A stretch of 64,000 bases of DNA from Nocardioides sp. GY 10113 (GCF_004919105.1 NZ_STGK01000002.1:1-64000), one strand, 5' to 3'; counted from the first letter of the stretch, positions 43,166-52,837 are shown. Made by a program: numbers and translations. Notes: generated from the letters alone by a model not told the origin.

Positions 43166-43196
43166 AGACTACGCGCGCAGCGAGCCCCCAGTCCAA
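43166..43196 (-). promoter_or_regulatory. Promoter of rpsA
   Basis: On the minus strand TTGGAC (43191-43196) and TAGTCT (43166-43171) are 19 bases apart. The spacing is slightly long, but the boxes are good. This predicts a leader of about 65 bases. Confidence 0.45.
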
Positions 43197-43270
43197 CCGG
43201 CGACGCCCCGGAGCCAGCGTCCGGGGCCCGCTGCCCGAGCGCGTCGCGGACCGCCGGTATCGTTGGCACC

Positions 43271-44086
43271 GTGCAGCAGTGGCCGCATCCCCCGGTGACC
43301 GCCCACCGCCGAGCGTCAGGCGAGGACGAGTCCCGTCGGGCCAACGGCGCCGACTGGGACCGCTACGCCGACGAGTACCAGGCCCTGCACGGGCCCTTCC
43401 TCGGTGACGTCGGCTTCGTCTGGGGACCCGAGGGGCTGACCGAGGCCGTGGCCGGCGTGCTCGGCGACGTCAAGGACAAGGACGTGCTCGAGGTGGGGTC
43501 GGGCGCGGGGCAGTGCTCGCGCTGGGTCCGCTCGCAAGGCGGCCGGGCGTTCGGGCTCGACCTCTCCTACCGCCAGCTCCAGCACTCGCGGCGGATCGAC
43601 GAGGCGACCGCGATCGAGGTGCCCGCGGTGCTCGGCACGGCCACCCACCTGCCGTTCGCCGACGCCAGCTTCGACGTCGTCTTCTCCTCGTTCGGCGCGC
43701 TCCAGTTCGTCGCCGACATCGACGACGCCGTCGCCGAGACCGCTCGGGTGCTGCGCACCGGCGGCCGGTTCGCCTTCTCGATCACCCACCCGACCCGGTG
43801 GATGTTCCCCGACGACCCCACCGCCGAGGGCCTGGTCGCGTCGCAGTCCTACTGGGACCGGACCCCGTACGTCGAGGTCGACGACGAGACCGGCGCGACG
43901 TCGTACGTCGAGCACCACCGCACCCTCGGCGACTGGGTGCAGGTGCTGGCCGGCCACGGCTTCATGATCACCGACCTCGTCGAGCCGCAGTGGCCCGAGG
44001 ACAACGAGCGGGTCTGGGGCGGCTGGTCCGCCGTCCGCGGCCGGCTCACCCCGGGAACAGCAGTGTTCGGCGCCCGGCTCGCCTGA
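43271..44086 (+). CDS. Class I SAM-dependent methyltransferase
   Basis: 271 residues from GTG 43271, seven bases after TATCGT (43258-43263), so it is leaderless. ANGADWDRYADEYQALHGPFLGDVGF precedes motif I VLEVGSGAGQCSRWV. Later motifs are FGLDLSYRQLQHSRR, HLPFADASFDVVFSSFGALQF and RFAFSITHPTRWMFPDD. This set is well conserved beside rpsA in actinobacteria. The substrate is not known. The gene ends inside a large hairpin. Confidence 0.88.
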   Translation: MQQWPHPPVTAHRRASGEDESRRANGADWDRYADEYQALHGPFLGDVGFVWGPEGLTEAVAGVLGDVKDKDVLEVGSGAGQCSRWVRSQGGRAFGLDLSYRQLQHSRRIDEATAIEVPAVLGTATHLPFADASFDVVFSSFGALQFVADIDDAVAETARVLRTGGRFAFSITHPTRWMFPDDPTAEGLVASQSYWDRTPYVEVDDETGATSYVEHHRTLGDWVQVLAGHGFMITDLVEPQWPEDNERVWGGWSAVRGRLTPGTAVFGARLA

Positions 44087-44104
44087 GCGAACCGGGCGCC
44101 GAAC
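44065..44104. terminator. Large hairpin at the end of the methyltransferase gene
   Basis: Perfect 13-base arms GTTCGGCGCCCGG and CCGGGCGCCGAAC surround a shorter inner stem TCGC/GCGA with loop CTGA. The methyltransferase stop codon lies in the loop. It sits between convergent genes and may stop transcription from both sides. No T-run follows on the plus strand. Confidence 0.65.
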
Positions 44105-44130
44105 GCCGCTTGGGGAAGGGACGGGGTGGG

Positions 44131-45063
44131 TCAGCCCACCGCCGCCGGTACCGGCTTGTGCTGACCGCCGGACTCGCCGTTGCGACCGTTCCCACCGGAG
44201 GAGCGGGAGAGCACGATCCCGACGGCCACCAGGATGCCGCCGAGGACGAAGCCCACGATCGGCGCCCAGACCGTCAGCAGCTTGATCAGCGAGACGTTCG
44301 ACTTGGCCTCGTCCGCCGTGGTCTCCAGCTGCTCGTCGGTGAACGAGATCTTGAGGTCGAGGACCGGCGTCCCGTCCTTCAGGTAGCGCTGCTGGTCCTG
44401 GACCTGCTGCTGGATGGCACCGGTGGTCGGCTCCACCCAGATCTCGGTGTGGTTGGTGTACGTGCCGAGGGTGCCCGCGGCGATCGAGGCCGGCGCGTTC
44501 TCGATGTCGACCTTGTAGACGTAGACGTCGACGCCGAGCAGCGTCTCCTCGCGGTCGTAGACGGCCGGGACCGCAGCACCGAGGGTGCTGTCCCAGTACG
44601 TGTAGTCCTTCTTCTCCGCGTTGAAGGGCCACTTGTTGACCAGACCCTCGTGCGGGACCGCGTCCGCGGGCAGCGCGTCGAAGTCCGGGACCGCCTCGCC
44701 CGTCACGCGGTCGGTGGCGAAGACATCCTCGCTGGCGCTGACCAGCCGGGGGTCGCTGCCGTCGACGCAGTCCGGCGCGTCGCCGGTGTCGATGACCACA
44801 CAGGTCGTGTTGGTCCAGGCCGCCACCTCGTCCGTGGACACGTCGGAGTCGACCTTCGTGATGCTCTGCACCTTCGCGGGGTTCTCGACGAGATCGCCGG
44901 TGGCGGCGTCGAGCTTCTTCACGGTGCCGTCGAGGTTGGTCGTGGTGCTGACGTCGAGCGGCAGCTTCTCCACCTTCCCCGGCACCCAGGTCACGGTCAG
45001 CACACCGACCATGAGGAGAAATGCTCCGAGGCCGAGACAGATCGGCCCGAACATCTTCTTCAC
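44131..45063 (-). CDS. DUF3068 (PorA-family-like) membrane protein
   Basis: 310 residues from GTG 45063, with GGGAGG six bases upstream. An N-terminal membrane helix (FGPICLGLGAFLLMVGVLTVTWV) is followed by a large outside domain with KYFD-like beta pattern (SASEDVFATDRVTGEAV, YTNHTEIWVEPTTGAIQQQ). A C-terminal helix (IKLLTVWAPIVGFVLGGILVAVGIVL) and a short tail end it. Both ends and length fit DUF3068, a family tied to the actinobacterial envelope. The precise role is unknown. Confidence 0.9.
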   Translation of the reverse strand: MKKMFGPICLGLGAFLLMVGVLTVTWVPGKVEKLPLDVSTTTNLDGTVKKLDAATGDLVENPAKVQSITKVDSDVSTDEVAAWTNTTCVVIDTGDAPDCVDGSDPRLVSASEDVFATDRVTGEAVPDFDALPADAVPHEGLVNKWPFNAEKKDYTYWDSTLGAAVPAVYDREETLLGVDVYVYKVDIENAPASIAAGTLGTYTNHTEIWVEPTTGAIQQQVQDQQRYLKDGTPVLDLKISFTDEQLETTADEAKSNVSLIKLLTVWAPIVGFVLGGILVAVGIVLSRSSGGNGRNGESGGQHKPVPAAVG

Positions 45064-45138
45064 TATTGCCCTCCCAAGCACGTGATTGAGTTCAGCGAAC
45101 CGTAGCAGTACCGGCGAGTAGACGTGAGGCGTCAGTCA

Positions 45139-45158
45139 CACCCGGATGAAAACGGGTG
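45139..45158. promoter_or_regulatory. Inverted repeat between divergent envelope genes
   Basis: CACCCG (45139-45144) and CGGGTG (45153-45158) face each other around GATGAAAA in the 120-base gap between the DUF3068 gene and the gene at 45184. It is a possible regulator site or short hairpin. Confidence 0.25.
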
Positions 45159-45183
45159 ACCATCGGTGTGGCAAAATCCCGCC

Positions 45184-46593
45184 GTGCTGGATCCGACGAC
45201 GATCGCGCGCCCGCCGGCGGGCGACAGTCCCGATCGTCCCGGCGCGAGCCCGCGGCCCGTCACGTCGGCCGACCTGGTGCTCGTGATCGGCGCCGCGATG
45301 GTCGCGGCACAGGCCGCCCTGCGGGCGTGGGTGCTGCACGCGTCGTACTTCTTCGGCGACGACCTGCGTCTGATGGTCGACGCCCATGAGCGCCCGCTCT
45401 CCGTCGCCTACCTCCTCGATCCGCACCAGGGTCACCTGGCGCCCGGGACCCGCCTGCTCGCCTGGCTGGTCACCGCGTCAGGGCCGCTCGACTGGACCCT
45501 CGCCGCCACCCTGACCGTCCTCGCCCAGCTGCTCGCCAGCGCCGCGTGCCTGTGGATGCTCCTCGTCCTCCTCGGCCCGCGCTGGCGCGCGCTGGTGGCG
45601 CTCGCGATCTACCTGGTTGTCGCGCTCGCCGCGCTCGGCACCACGTCGTGGGCGGCCAGCACCGCCCTGCTGGTCGCCCAGGCCGCCTCCTTCGCCGCGG
45701 TGGCGTCGTGGGTGCGCTACCTGCGGCGGCGCCGCCCTCGCGACCTGGCGCTGACGGTCGTCGCGGTCCTGCTCGGGCTCGCCGTCTCCGTGTGGGCGAC
45801 GCTGGTGCTGCCGGTGCTCTGCCTGGTGGCCGCGGCCCTCCTGTCCCGACGCTGGTCCAGGTCCCGCCTAGTGGGACGGACGCTCCGCTACTGGCCCGTG
45901 GCGCTGGCCGTCGCGGCCATCGGAGCCGCCGCTGCCATCGGCGCCGACGGAGCGGACGGCACGGACGGGACGGGCGGGACGCGCGGCGCGAACGGGATCT
46001 GGAGCAGGGTGCAGCAGGCCAGTCCCTGGCCCCACGACAACGCGAGCCGGGCCTACGTGAACCGGCTGCGTGCCGACCTCGACGCCCGCGAGGAGACCGT
46101 CGACCTGGCCTCGCAGGTGGTGCCGCCGGCCGTGCTGCCGGCCGACGGCGCGCCGCAGCATCGCACGGAGGCCCTCGTCCCGCTGGTCTCGGAGAACGCT
46201 CAGTTCCCGACCTCCACCGACGAGCTCAGCGTGATCACCGACGCCGGCGCCGTGGTGCCCGCGGCCATCGGCGGCGGCCCGCGCGGCGAGGGCCGCCCCG
46301 AGGGCGAGTGCGGCTGGCAGATCACCGATCGCCCGGTCACCATCCGCCTCGACGCCCCCGCCCGGGAGGGCCAGTGGGCGCGCTTCGGCTACCTCTCGGC
46401 GGGTTCCTCCCCCGTGCTGGTCACGGGCGGTGGCGAGCAGGTCCAGGCGTCGCTCGCCGACGGCCTGAACAGCCTGTACCTGAGGGTGCCCGCCGCGACG
46501 CGGTCGCTGACCGTGGGCGGCCTCGACCCAGGCGCCAATCTCTGCGTCGACTCCGTCGAGGTCGGCACCCCGACGCCCCTGGAGGCACCATGA
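45184..46593 (+). CDS. Multi-pass membrane protein, possibly a GT-C-type glycosyltransferase
   Basis: 469 residues if GTG 45184 is the start; GTG 45166 in the same frame is also possible and neither has a clear ribosome site. About seven membrane segments cover residues 30-260. The first loop, HASYFFGDDLRLMVDAHERPL, has paired acids as in GT-C enzymes. The remainder is an outside beta-rich domain. No sure family. It is coupled by an ATGA overlap to the acyltransferase gene, so a role in envelope glycan modification is likely. Confidence 0.65.
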   Translation: MLDPTTIARPPAGDSPDRPGASPRPVTSADLVLVIGAAMVAAQAALRAWVLHASYFFGDDLRLMVDAHERPLSVAYLLDPHQGHLAPGTRLLAWLVTASGPLDWTLAATLTVLAQLLASAACLWMLLVLLGPRWRALVALAIYLVVALAALGTTSWAASTALLVAQAASFAAVASWVRYLRRRRPRDLALTVVAVLLGLAVSVWATLVLPVLCLVAAALLSRRWSRSRLVGRTLRYWPVALAVAAIGAAAAIGADGADGTDGTGGTRGANGIWSRVQQASPWPHDNASRAYVNRLRADLDAREETVDLASQVVPPAVLPADGAPQHRTEALVPLVSENAQFPTSTDELSVITDAGAVVPAAIGGGPRGEGRPEGECGWQITDRPVTIRLDAPAREGQWARFGYLSAGSSPVLVTGGGEQVQASLADGLNSLYLRVPAATRSLTVGGLDPGANLCVDSVEVGTPTPLEAP

Positions 46594-47882
46594 CCGCCCG
46601 GTCGGGACACCCGGCGCACCGGACGACGCCGTTGGAGACGATCGTCCCACCGCCGCCCGAGACCGGCACCCAGTTCCCGGTGCTCGACACGCTGCGCGCC
46701 GTCGGCGCGCTGGCGGTGCTCACCACCCACGTGGCGTTCTGGACCGGCGCGTACACACGCCACGGCACCTGGGGCGCGCTGCTGGCGCGCCTCGACGTCG
46801 GCGTCGCCCTCTTCTTCGTGCTCTCCGGGTTCCTGCTCGGTCGCCCGTACCTGCTGCGCGCGGCCGCCGGCCTCGGCGCCCCGGGCACCGGCCGCTACCT
46901 GTGGAAGCGGTTCCTGCGGATCTATCCGCTCTACGCGATCACCGTCGCGCTCGCGCTGGGCCTGATCCACGACAACCGCGGGGCCTCCCCCGGCGACTGG
47001 CTGACCACGCTGCTGATGCTCGACAACCACCTCGGCTACGGCTTCCCGGCGGGCCTCACGCACATGTGGAGCCTCGCGGTCGAGGTGGCGTTCTACCTGG
47101 TGCTCCCGCTCCTGATGCTGGTCGGCACGGGCCGCCACCGCCCCTGCCGGACGCTGTCCCCGGCCCGGGTGGCAGCGCTGGCAGCCGGCATGGTCGCGGC
47201 GAGCGTCTGGTGGACCCTCGACGGCGCGGGCCGCGTTGCCGAGGCCACGACCACCGGGGAGCCGACGGAGTGGCTGCCGGCGTACCTGTCCTGGTTCGCG
47301 GTGGGCATCCTCCTAGCGTTGCTCCAGGTCCGCCAGGAGCGCCGTCCGACGGGGCAGCGCCCAGGGCGACTCGCCTCCGCCGTCGAGGGCCTGGCCCGGC
47401 AGCCCGGCGTCTGCTGGACGCTCGCCGGCGCGCTGCTGCTGATGGCCAGCACGCCGATCGCCGGGCCGACCATGCTGGCCTCCTCCGAACCGACCGAACT
47501 GCTCACCAAGAACCTGCTCTACGCCGCCGTGGGCGGGCTGGTCGTGCTCACCGGCGCCTTCCCCGACGCGTCCTCGGCCTACCAACGGACGATGGCGGCG
47601 CCGCTGGGGCGCCGCCTCGGCTGGATCTCCTACGGCATCTTCTGCCTCCACCTGCCGATCCTGCACCTGGTGATGTGGACGACCGGTTGGCCGCTCTTCG
47701 AGGGGCGCGGACCGGCCGTCTGGGCGCTCACCGTCGCGATCAGCCTGGTTGCCGCGGAGGCCGCCTACCGCGTGGTGGAGCGGCCGGCCCTGCGCCTGAA
47801 GGGGATCCGGCCCGGCGGGTGGCGGTCGGGCGCCTCGAAGAAGCACGTCAGCACCCCGACGACGGGCAGCAGCGCCAGGTAG
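46590..47882 (+). CDS. Acyltransferase 3 (OafA-type) membrane protein
   Basis: 430 residues. FPVLDTLRAVGALAVLTTHVAFW holds the conserved histidine of the family; FFVLSGFLLGRPYLLRA and KRFLRIYPLYAITVAL follow. About ten membrane segments run to the end (VVERPALRLKG is the typical final motif). It would add an acyl group, for example acetyl, to a surface sugar. ATG 46590 overlaps the preceding stop. The last 118 bases overlap the end of the convergent AftD-like gene. Confidence 0.92.
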   Translation: MTARSGHPAHRTTPLETIVPPPPETGTQFPVLDTLRAVGALAVLTTHVAFWTGAYTRHGTWGALLARLDVGVALFFVLSGFLLGRPYLLRAAAGLGAPGTGRYLWKRFLRIYPLYAITVALALGLIHDNRGASPGDWLTTLLMLDNHLGYGFPAGLTHMWSLAVEVAFYLVLPLLMLVGTGRHRPCRTLSPARVAALAAGMVAASVWWTLDGAGRVAEATTTGEPTEWLPAYLSWFAVGILLALLQVRQERRPTGQRPGRLASAVEGLARQPGVCWTLAGALLLMASTPIAGPTMLASSEPTELLTKNLLYAAVGGLVVLTGAFPDASSAYQRTMAAPLGRRLGWISYGIFCLHLPILHLVMWTTGWPLFEGRGPAVWALTVAISLVAAEAAYRVVERPALRLKGIRPGGWRSGASKKHVSTPTTGSSAR

Positions 47883-50800
47883 TGGACCCAGGCGAGCTCG
47901 CCGGCCCAGGTGCCGAGCCCGCCCCACGGGAACAGCGCGTAGGCGAGGCCGCCGACCAAGCAGGGCAGCGCCACCACGACCGGGACCAGCTGCGGCGCGC
48001 GTCGCCACGCCGCCAGCGTGCCGGCGACCATCGCGGCGCCGAGCAGGACGCCGGGCCACCCGGCCACCAGGCCGGTCACCGCGACCAGCGCCACCGTCCC
48101 GGTGCCCGCGCCCAGCCGGCGCGCCCGCACCGGTGCCAGCGCGGCGCCCGGCCCGCGGCGTCGACGTGCCGCCACCGCGACCAGCACGGCCAGGGCGAGG
48201 AGGCAGGCCCCGCCGACCATCAGGCCGGTCCGGTAGGGCCGGTCGGGGGCGTACGTCGCGTCCAGGGTGCCGGCCGCAGGAACCCGCCAGCCCTGCTTCC
48301 ACCCGTCGACCACGACCGGCTCCAGCGGTCGACCGTCCAGGGATGCCTCCCAGCCGGCGTTGGCGTTGGTCCGGGCATCGACCACGCCGATCCCGTCGGG
48401 CACCTCCAGCGTCCGCCGCACCGGGTCCCCGTCGCCTGCCGTGCCGTCGGTTCCGGTGGTGGTCGCCGTGGTCGCGACGGACAGCGTGCCGACGCGAGCC
48501 GGCGGGTCGCCGAGCACCAGCGTGTCGAGGACGAACGCCTCCGAGGCCTCTCCCCTGACGTCGTTCTCGCCGGCGACGAGCGCGACCCTCCGCACCGGCT
48601 CGCCGTCCTCGTCGCACAGCCGCGCGTCGGCCGAGCCGCCCGCGGCCAGCGCGCGCGGCGCAGCGGAGACCGAGGTGTCGTGGGCGACGCCGTCGATGGT
48701 CACGGTCGGGCCGCTGCCGCAGCCGAGGTCGGTCTCGTCGGCCGAGAGGGCGAGCGGGAAGTAGGGCACGCCGCGCACCTGCACCTCGCTGATCCCGTAG
48801 CCCAGCGGCTCGGCCTGGCCATCGGCCCCCAGGCCGACCGTGTCGTCCGCCTCGAGCACCCTGATCCTCAGGCGGTCGGTACGGATCGCGCGCGGGAAGG
48901 AGACCCTGCCTCCGACGACCCGGTCCCCCCGGTCGCCGTCCACGTCGAGCTCGAAGCTGCCGCCGGACCACACCACCTCGATCCGCGTCGGGGCACGGAC
49001 CGGCGCGTCGACGTCGGTGGTCAGCGTCAACCCGGTGACGCGGCGGCGGTCGAGCCACGCCAGCTCCAGCGTGGGCACCACCGCCGCCGGGTCGGCGGTC
49101 CAGGTGGTGCCGGGATCGCCGTCGACCGCGGCCACGGCACCGGCCCGCGGGTCCGGCACCGGCGCGGAGGTCGCCTGCACGTCCACGGGCTGCCCCCGCA
49201 GCAGGAGTCCGTCGAGCGCCCGCCCCGCGCGGGGGCGGACCCGGACGCTGGCGTTGTAGACGCTCGCGGCCGGCATCGTCACCACGCGCTCCATCGCCAC
49301 CGGCTCCTCGCCGGTGCGCGCCTGGCCCACGCGGCACCGGGTGTCGGCGTCGACCTCGACGCACCCCGAGCGCGCGTCCAGGTCGGCCCGCAGGACGACG
49401 GCGCGCGGCACCGGCCAGCCCTCCGGCAGCGTCGGCAGCACGAGCGACCGGCGCACCTCGACCCCGGGCACCTCCACCTCGGCCAGGCGCAGCTGGGCGC
49501 CGGGCAGCCGGCTGGCGTTCTCGACCCGCACCGAGGAGGTACGGCGGAGCTCGGCGTCGAGCGGCACGACCGTGGTCTCCCCGGGGCGCAGCGTCACCGC
49601 CGGGGTTGCGCCGGCCGCGGTCACGACCCGCAGCTGCTCCTTGCCCGGCGCCTCGGCGTCCAGGGTGATCCGGACCGACCACACCTCCCGTTCGCCACCG
49701 AGGTCGATCTGCCACCAGGCACGATCCGCGCCGCCGCCCGACACCCACGCGGTCTCGGCCGACCCGTCGATCGCGGCGTAGGGCAGCCGGCCGGGCTGGC
49801 TGCCGCCGTACGTGCCGGCGTCGGAGAGCGAGGACGACGCCGAGATCGCCTCGGCCCCGGTGAGCCGGGCGGTGGTCGCCCACCGGTCCTGGTCGGCGAG
49901 CGTGTAGTCGGGCGTCGGGCTCCCGTTGCGACGGACGTCGCCGGGCGTGGTCACCGACGAGTAGCCGTCGTGCAGCCGCGGGAAGAAGCGCTCGCGGTCG
50001 CGCAGCCCGTCGGTGAGCACCACCGGGCCGTCCGGCTCGCCGGCGAGGTCGGCGGCCAGCACGGTCGGCTCCTGGCCCACGAGGTCGAGGTCCGCGAGGT
50101 CGAGCAGGTCCTCCGGCCCGCCGGCGACCACTGTCGGGCGCTCGGCGGCCACGGCGGCGCTCACCCCCGGGACTGCGAAGACCTCGATCGCGGGCACGTC
50201 CACCTGCCAGCCGCCGTTCGCCATCAGCCGGCGGCCGTCGGCGCCGACCAGGTGGCTGCCCCCGCCGACCGTCGGTCCGAAGGAGGCGACCCGCACGAGC
50301 CCGGGCGACTGCTCGATCGCCTGGTGGACCAGGACCGGGTCGGGGACGTCGTCCTGACGCGCCAGGTCGTTGCGGACCAGCAGGTAGGAGATGCCCGCCC
50401 GGCGGAGGTAGGAGACCAGCCCGTCCGAGCCGCGCCCCTCCGCGAAGGCCTCCTCGATCCGGTCCAGCATCCTGATGTTGCCGGCCGGCGCCAGCGGGAT
50501 CACGTTGCGCACCGCCCACGGCGACTCCGCCAGCCACTGCATCGGCTCGTCGCGGGGCGTGCCCCAGAAGTACTCGCCGAACGCCGCGCCCGGCACCAGG
50601 AGCGTGCTGGGCGCGTGGTCGGAGGCGCCCGAGTGCTCCGCCAGCCAGTCGGCCGCCTCGGTCCAGTACGGCGGCACCTCGACCACCGGGCCGCCCGGCG
50701 CGATCCGGCCCAGCGCCGCGGGCATCGCCGCGAAGACGACCGCGAACACCGCGATCCCCGACAGCACGACCCGGTTGCCGCGGTCGGTGCGGGTGGTGCG

Positions 50801-52042
50801 CGGCCAGGCCAGGAGGCGGTCGACGGCGAACGCCAGTCCGACCACCAGCGGGAGCCGGATCACCGGGTCGAACTTGTGCACGTTGCGCAGCGGCGCCAGC
50901 GCTCCGTCGAGCAGGGCCGCGACGTCCTCGTGGAACCACCCGACCACGCTGCCGTGGTGGCCGGCGGTCACCATCAGCAGCCCGGTGACCAGCCCGAGCC
51001 CGAGGAAGCGCCGCTCCGGCGTGGCCCGGTCCAGCAGGCCGGCGAAGCCGAGCAGGAGGACGATCCCGCCGTTGACGGCCAGGTAGGGGGTGCTGAGCAG
51101 GTCGCGACCCGCACGGGAGTCCCCGTCCACGTAGGGGACCCAGTTGGAGGTGCCGCGGAGCGCGTCGAACACGGTGGTCGGGAAGGTGGTGACCGAGGTG
51201 GTCTCGATGAAGTCCAGGAACGGCGGGCTGTAGGCGCCCATCACGAAGAGCGGGACCAGCCACCACAGCGTGCCGAGCAGGGTGAACAGCGGCCACCAGA
51301 GCATCAGCGCCCGGCGGCGCGGGCCGGGTTCGCGGGTGAGCAACCAGAGCGCGCCGAGGGGGATCACGGCGAAGGTGGCGGCGGCGTTGACGCCGCCCAC
51401 GGCGGCGATCGCCAGTGCCGACCGGGCCGCGGCCCAGCGTGGGGACCCGGCGCGGGAGCCGAGCACCAGCGGCAGCAGCACCCAGGGCGCGAGCGCGCTC
51501 GGCCACGCCTCGATGGAGATCGGGCCGAGCGTGCTCAGCATCCGCGGGGAGAGGGCGTAGGCGAACCCGGCGAGCAGGCAGGCCAGGTCGCTGCGGACGC
51601 CGAGAGCGCGGACCAGCCGGGCCGCGCCGACCAGAGCCACCGCCAGCACCAGGCCGAGCCAGAGTCGCTGCGTGACCCAGCCCGGAAGATCGAGGAGCCA
51701 GCCGACGCTGAAGAACGGACCCATCGGCCACAGGTAGCCGTAGGCCTGGTTCTGCAGCTGGCCGAAGGCCCCCTGGGCGTCCCAGAGGTGGACCGCGCGA
51801 CCGAGCAGGTGCAGCGGCGCCTGCGCGAGGTCGAACTTCGTGTCGGCGACGAGGTAGCCCGGGCTCTGGACGAACGCGAGGCCGACGCAGACCACGCTCG
51901 CGGCGAGCAGGCGCCACCTCCAGCGCCGGTTCCCTGCCTCGTCCACGTCGCGGCGCTCGGCGGGGCGGGCGCCGGCGGGTCGGCCCGCTCGTCCGGCGGC
52001 GTCGGTCGGCGCCGCGGCCGCGCCGTCCAGCACGCGCGTCAC
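47765..52042 (-). CDS. AftD-like alpha-(1->3)-arabinofuranosyltransferase (DUF3367 family)
   Basis: 1425 residues. GTG 52042 overlaps the stop of the upstream methyltransferase gene by four bases. About residues 35-480 are a multi-pass GT-C region with the diagnostic VADTKFDLAQAP and FGQLQNQAYGYLWPMGPFF. The outside part has two discoidin/CBM-like modules (AAIDGSAETAWVSGG with WWQIDLGG; AAVDGDPGTTWTADPAA). At the C-terminus are several more helices. In mycobacteria AftD adds arabinofuranose from decaprenyl phosphate to arabinogalactan and lipoarabinomannan. Here the acceptor is unknown. Confidence 0.88.
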   Translation of the reverse strand: MTRVLDGAAAAPTDAAGRAGRPAGARPAERRDVDEAGNRRWRWRLLAASVVCVGLAFVQSPGYLVADTKFDLAQAPLHLLGRAVHLWDAQGAFGQLQNQAYGYLWPMGPFFSVGWLLDLPGWVTQRLWLGLVLAVALVGAARLVRALGVRSDLACLLAGFAYALSPRMLSTLGPISIEAWPSALAPWVLLPLVLGSRAGSPRWAAARSALAIAAVGGVNAAATFAVIPLGALWLLTREPGPRRRALMLWWPLFTLLGTLWWLVPLFVMGAYSPPFLDFIETTSVTTFPTTVFDALRGTSNWVPYVDGDSRAGRDLLSTPYLAVNGGIVLLLGFAGLLDRATPERRFLGLGLVTGLLMVTAGHHGSVVGWFHEDVAALLDGALAPLRNVHKFDPVIRLPLVVGLAFAVDRLLAWPRTTRTDRGNRVVLSGIAVFAVVFAAMPAALGRIAPGGPVVEVPPYWTEAADWLAEHSGASDHAPSTLLVPGAAFGEYFWGTPRDEPMQWLAESPWAVRNVIPLAPAGNIRMLDRIEEAFAEGRGSDGLVSYLRRAGISYLLVRNDLARQDDVPDPVLVHQAIEQSPGLVRVASFGPTVGGGSHLVGADGRRLMANGGWQVDVPAIEVFAVPGVSAAVAAERPTVVAGGPEDLLDLADLDLVGQEPTVLAADLAGEPDGPVVLTDGLRDRERFFPRLHDGYSSVTTPGDVRRNGSPTPDYTLADQDRWATTARLTGAEAISASSSLSDAGTYGGSQPGRLPYAAIDGSAETAWVSGGGADRAWWQIDLGGEREVWSVRITLDAEAPGKEQLRVVTAAGATPAVTLRPGETTVVPLDAELRRTSSVRVENASRLPGAQLRLAEVEVPGVEVRRSLVLPTLPEGWPVPRAVVLRADLDARSGCVEVDADTRCRVGQARTGEEPVAMERVVTMPAASVYNASVRVRPRAGRALDGLLLRGQPVDVQATSAPVPDPRAGAVAAVDGDPGTTWTADPAAVVPTLELAWLDRRRVTGLTLTTDVDAPVRAPTRIEVVWSGGSFELDVDGDRGDRVVGGRVSFPRAIRTDRLRIRVLEADDTVGLGADGQAEPLGYGISEVQVRGVPYFPLALSADETDLGCGSGPTVTIDGVAHDTSVSAAPRALAAGGSADARLCDEDGEPVRRVALVAGENDVRGEASEAFVLDTLVLGDPPARVGTLSVATTATTTGTDGTAGDGDPVRRTLEVPDGIGVVDARTNANAGWEASLDGRPLEPVVVDGWKQGWRVPAAGTLDATYAPDRPYRTGLMVGGACLLALAVLVAVAARRRRGPGAALAPVRARRLGAGTGTVALVAVTGLVAGWPGVLLGAAMVAGTLAAWRRAPQLVPVVVALPCLVGGLAYALFPWGGLGTWAGELAWVHYLALLPVVGVLTCFFEAPDRHPPGRIPFRRRAGRSTTR

Positions 52043-52812
52043 CTCCGGCGAAGGACGATGACGAGGTTCCACGTCACCACCTCGCGCAGCACCGGGACGC
52101 GGAGCACCCAGCGGGCCCAGCGCGGGTGGTAGCGCGGCGCCAGGTCGACCACGTCGACCCCGTCGACCAGCCGCTGGCGTCGCGCCCAGGCGAGACCGTC
52201 GCGGACCGTCACCGGGAACAGCGACTCCCCGAACCGGTTCTTGGGCTCGTGGCCGTGGCGGCGACGGTACCGGCGCCGGGCGCGCATCCCGCCGAGGTAG
52301 TGCCAGGGCGCGGTCTCGTGACCGCCCCACGGCCCGAACCACACGGTGTAGCTGAGGAAGACCAGGCCGCCCGGGCGGACCACGCGGAGCATCTCGTCGG
52401 CCATCCGCCACGGGTCCGGGACGTGCTCGAGCACGTTGGAGGAGTAGCAGACGTCGATGCACCCGTCACGGAACGGCAGCTCCATGCCGCTGCCGAGGAC
52501 GGTGCCCTCCTCGATCTCACCGGCGCCCGCCAGCTCCCCGGCGTCGGCGTCCAGGGCCAGGTAGCGCGCCCCCCGGGCCTGGAACGCACGGCGGAAGTAG
52601 CCGGGCCCACCGCCGACGTCGAGGACGAGCCGCCCGTCCAGCTCGGTGTAGGAGGCGACCTGAGCGGCGGAGTCCTCAGCGAGGGCGGTGTAGAACCGTG
52701 CCGGGTCGGGCTGCTCGTAGCGGAACTCGTTGAACAGGTGCAGGGAACGCCGCAGCGTCGCCCGGAACTCGCCTCCGGCGGGCCGGACCCTCGGCCGCAT
52801 TGTGACCATCAT
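52039..52812 (-). CDS. Class I SAM-dependent methyltransferase of the envelope cluster
   Basis: 257 residues. VLDVGGGPGYFRRAF is motif I; YLALDADAGEL, MELPFRDGCIDVCYSSNVLEHVPDPWRM and RPGGLVFLSYTVWFGPWGGHETAPWHY follow. Such proteins sit beside AftD-like and GT4 genes in many actinobacteria and may methylate a glycan or its lipid carrier. GGGGAG lies two bases before ATG 52812 and five before ATG 52809; the second is the better start. It is translationally coupled to the AftD-like gene. Confidence 0.88.
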   Translation of the reverse strand: MMVTMRPRVRPAGGEFRATLRRSLHLFNEFRYEQPDPARFYTALAEDSAAQVASYTELDGRLVLDVGGGPGYFRRAFQARGARYLALDADAGELAGAGEIEEGTVLGSGMELPFRDGCIDVCYSSNVLEHVPDPWRMADEMLRVVRPGGLVFLSYTVWFGPWGGHETAPWHYLGGMRARRRYRRRHGHEPKNRFGESLFPVTVRDGLAWARRQRLVDGVDVVDLAPRYHPRWARWVLRVPVLREVVTWNLVIVLRRR

Positions 52813-52837
52813 TACTCCCCTGTCCTACAGTTTCCGG

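Noticed and set aside
46901..52132. A 1743-codon open frame on the plus strand
   Set aside because: Antisense or out of frame to the acyltransferase and AftD-like genes, with Arg/Gly/Pro/Ala-rich nonsense composition.
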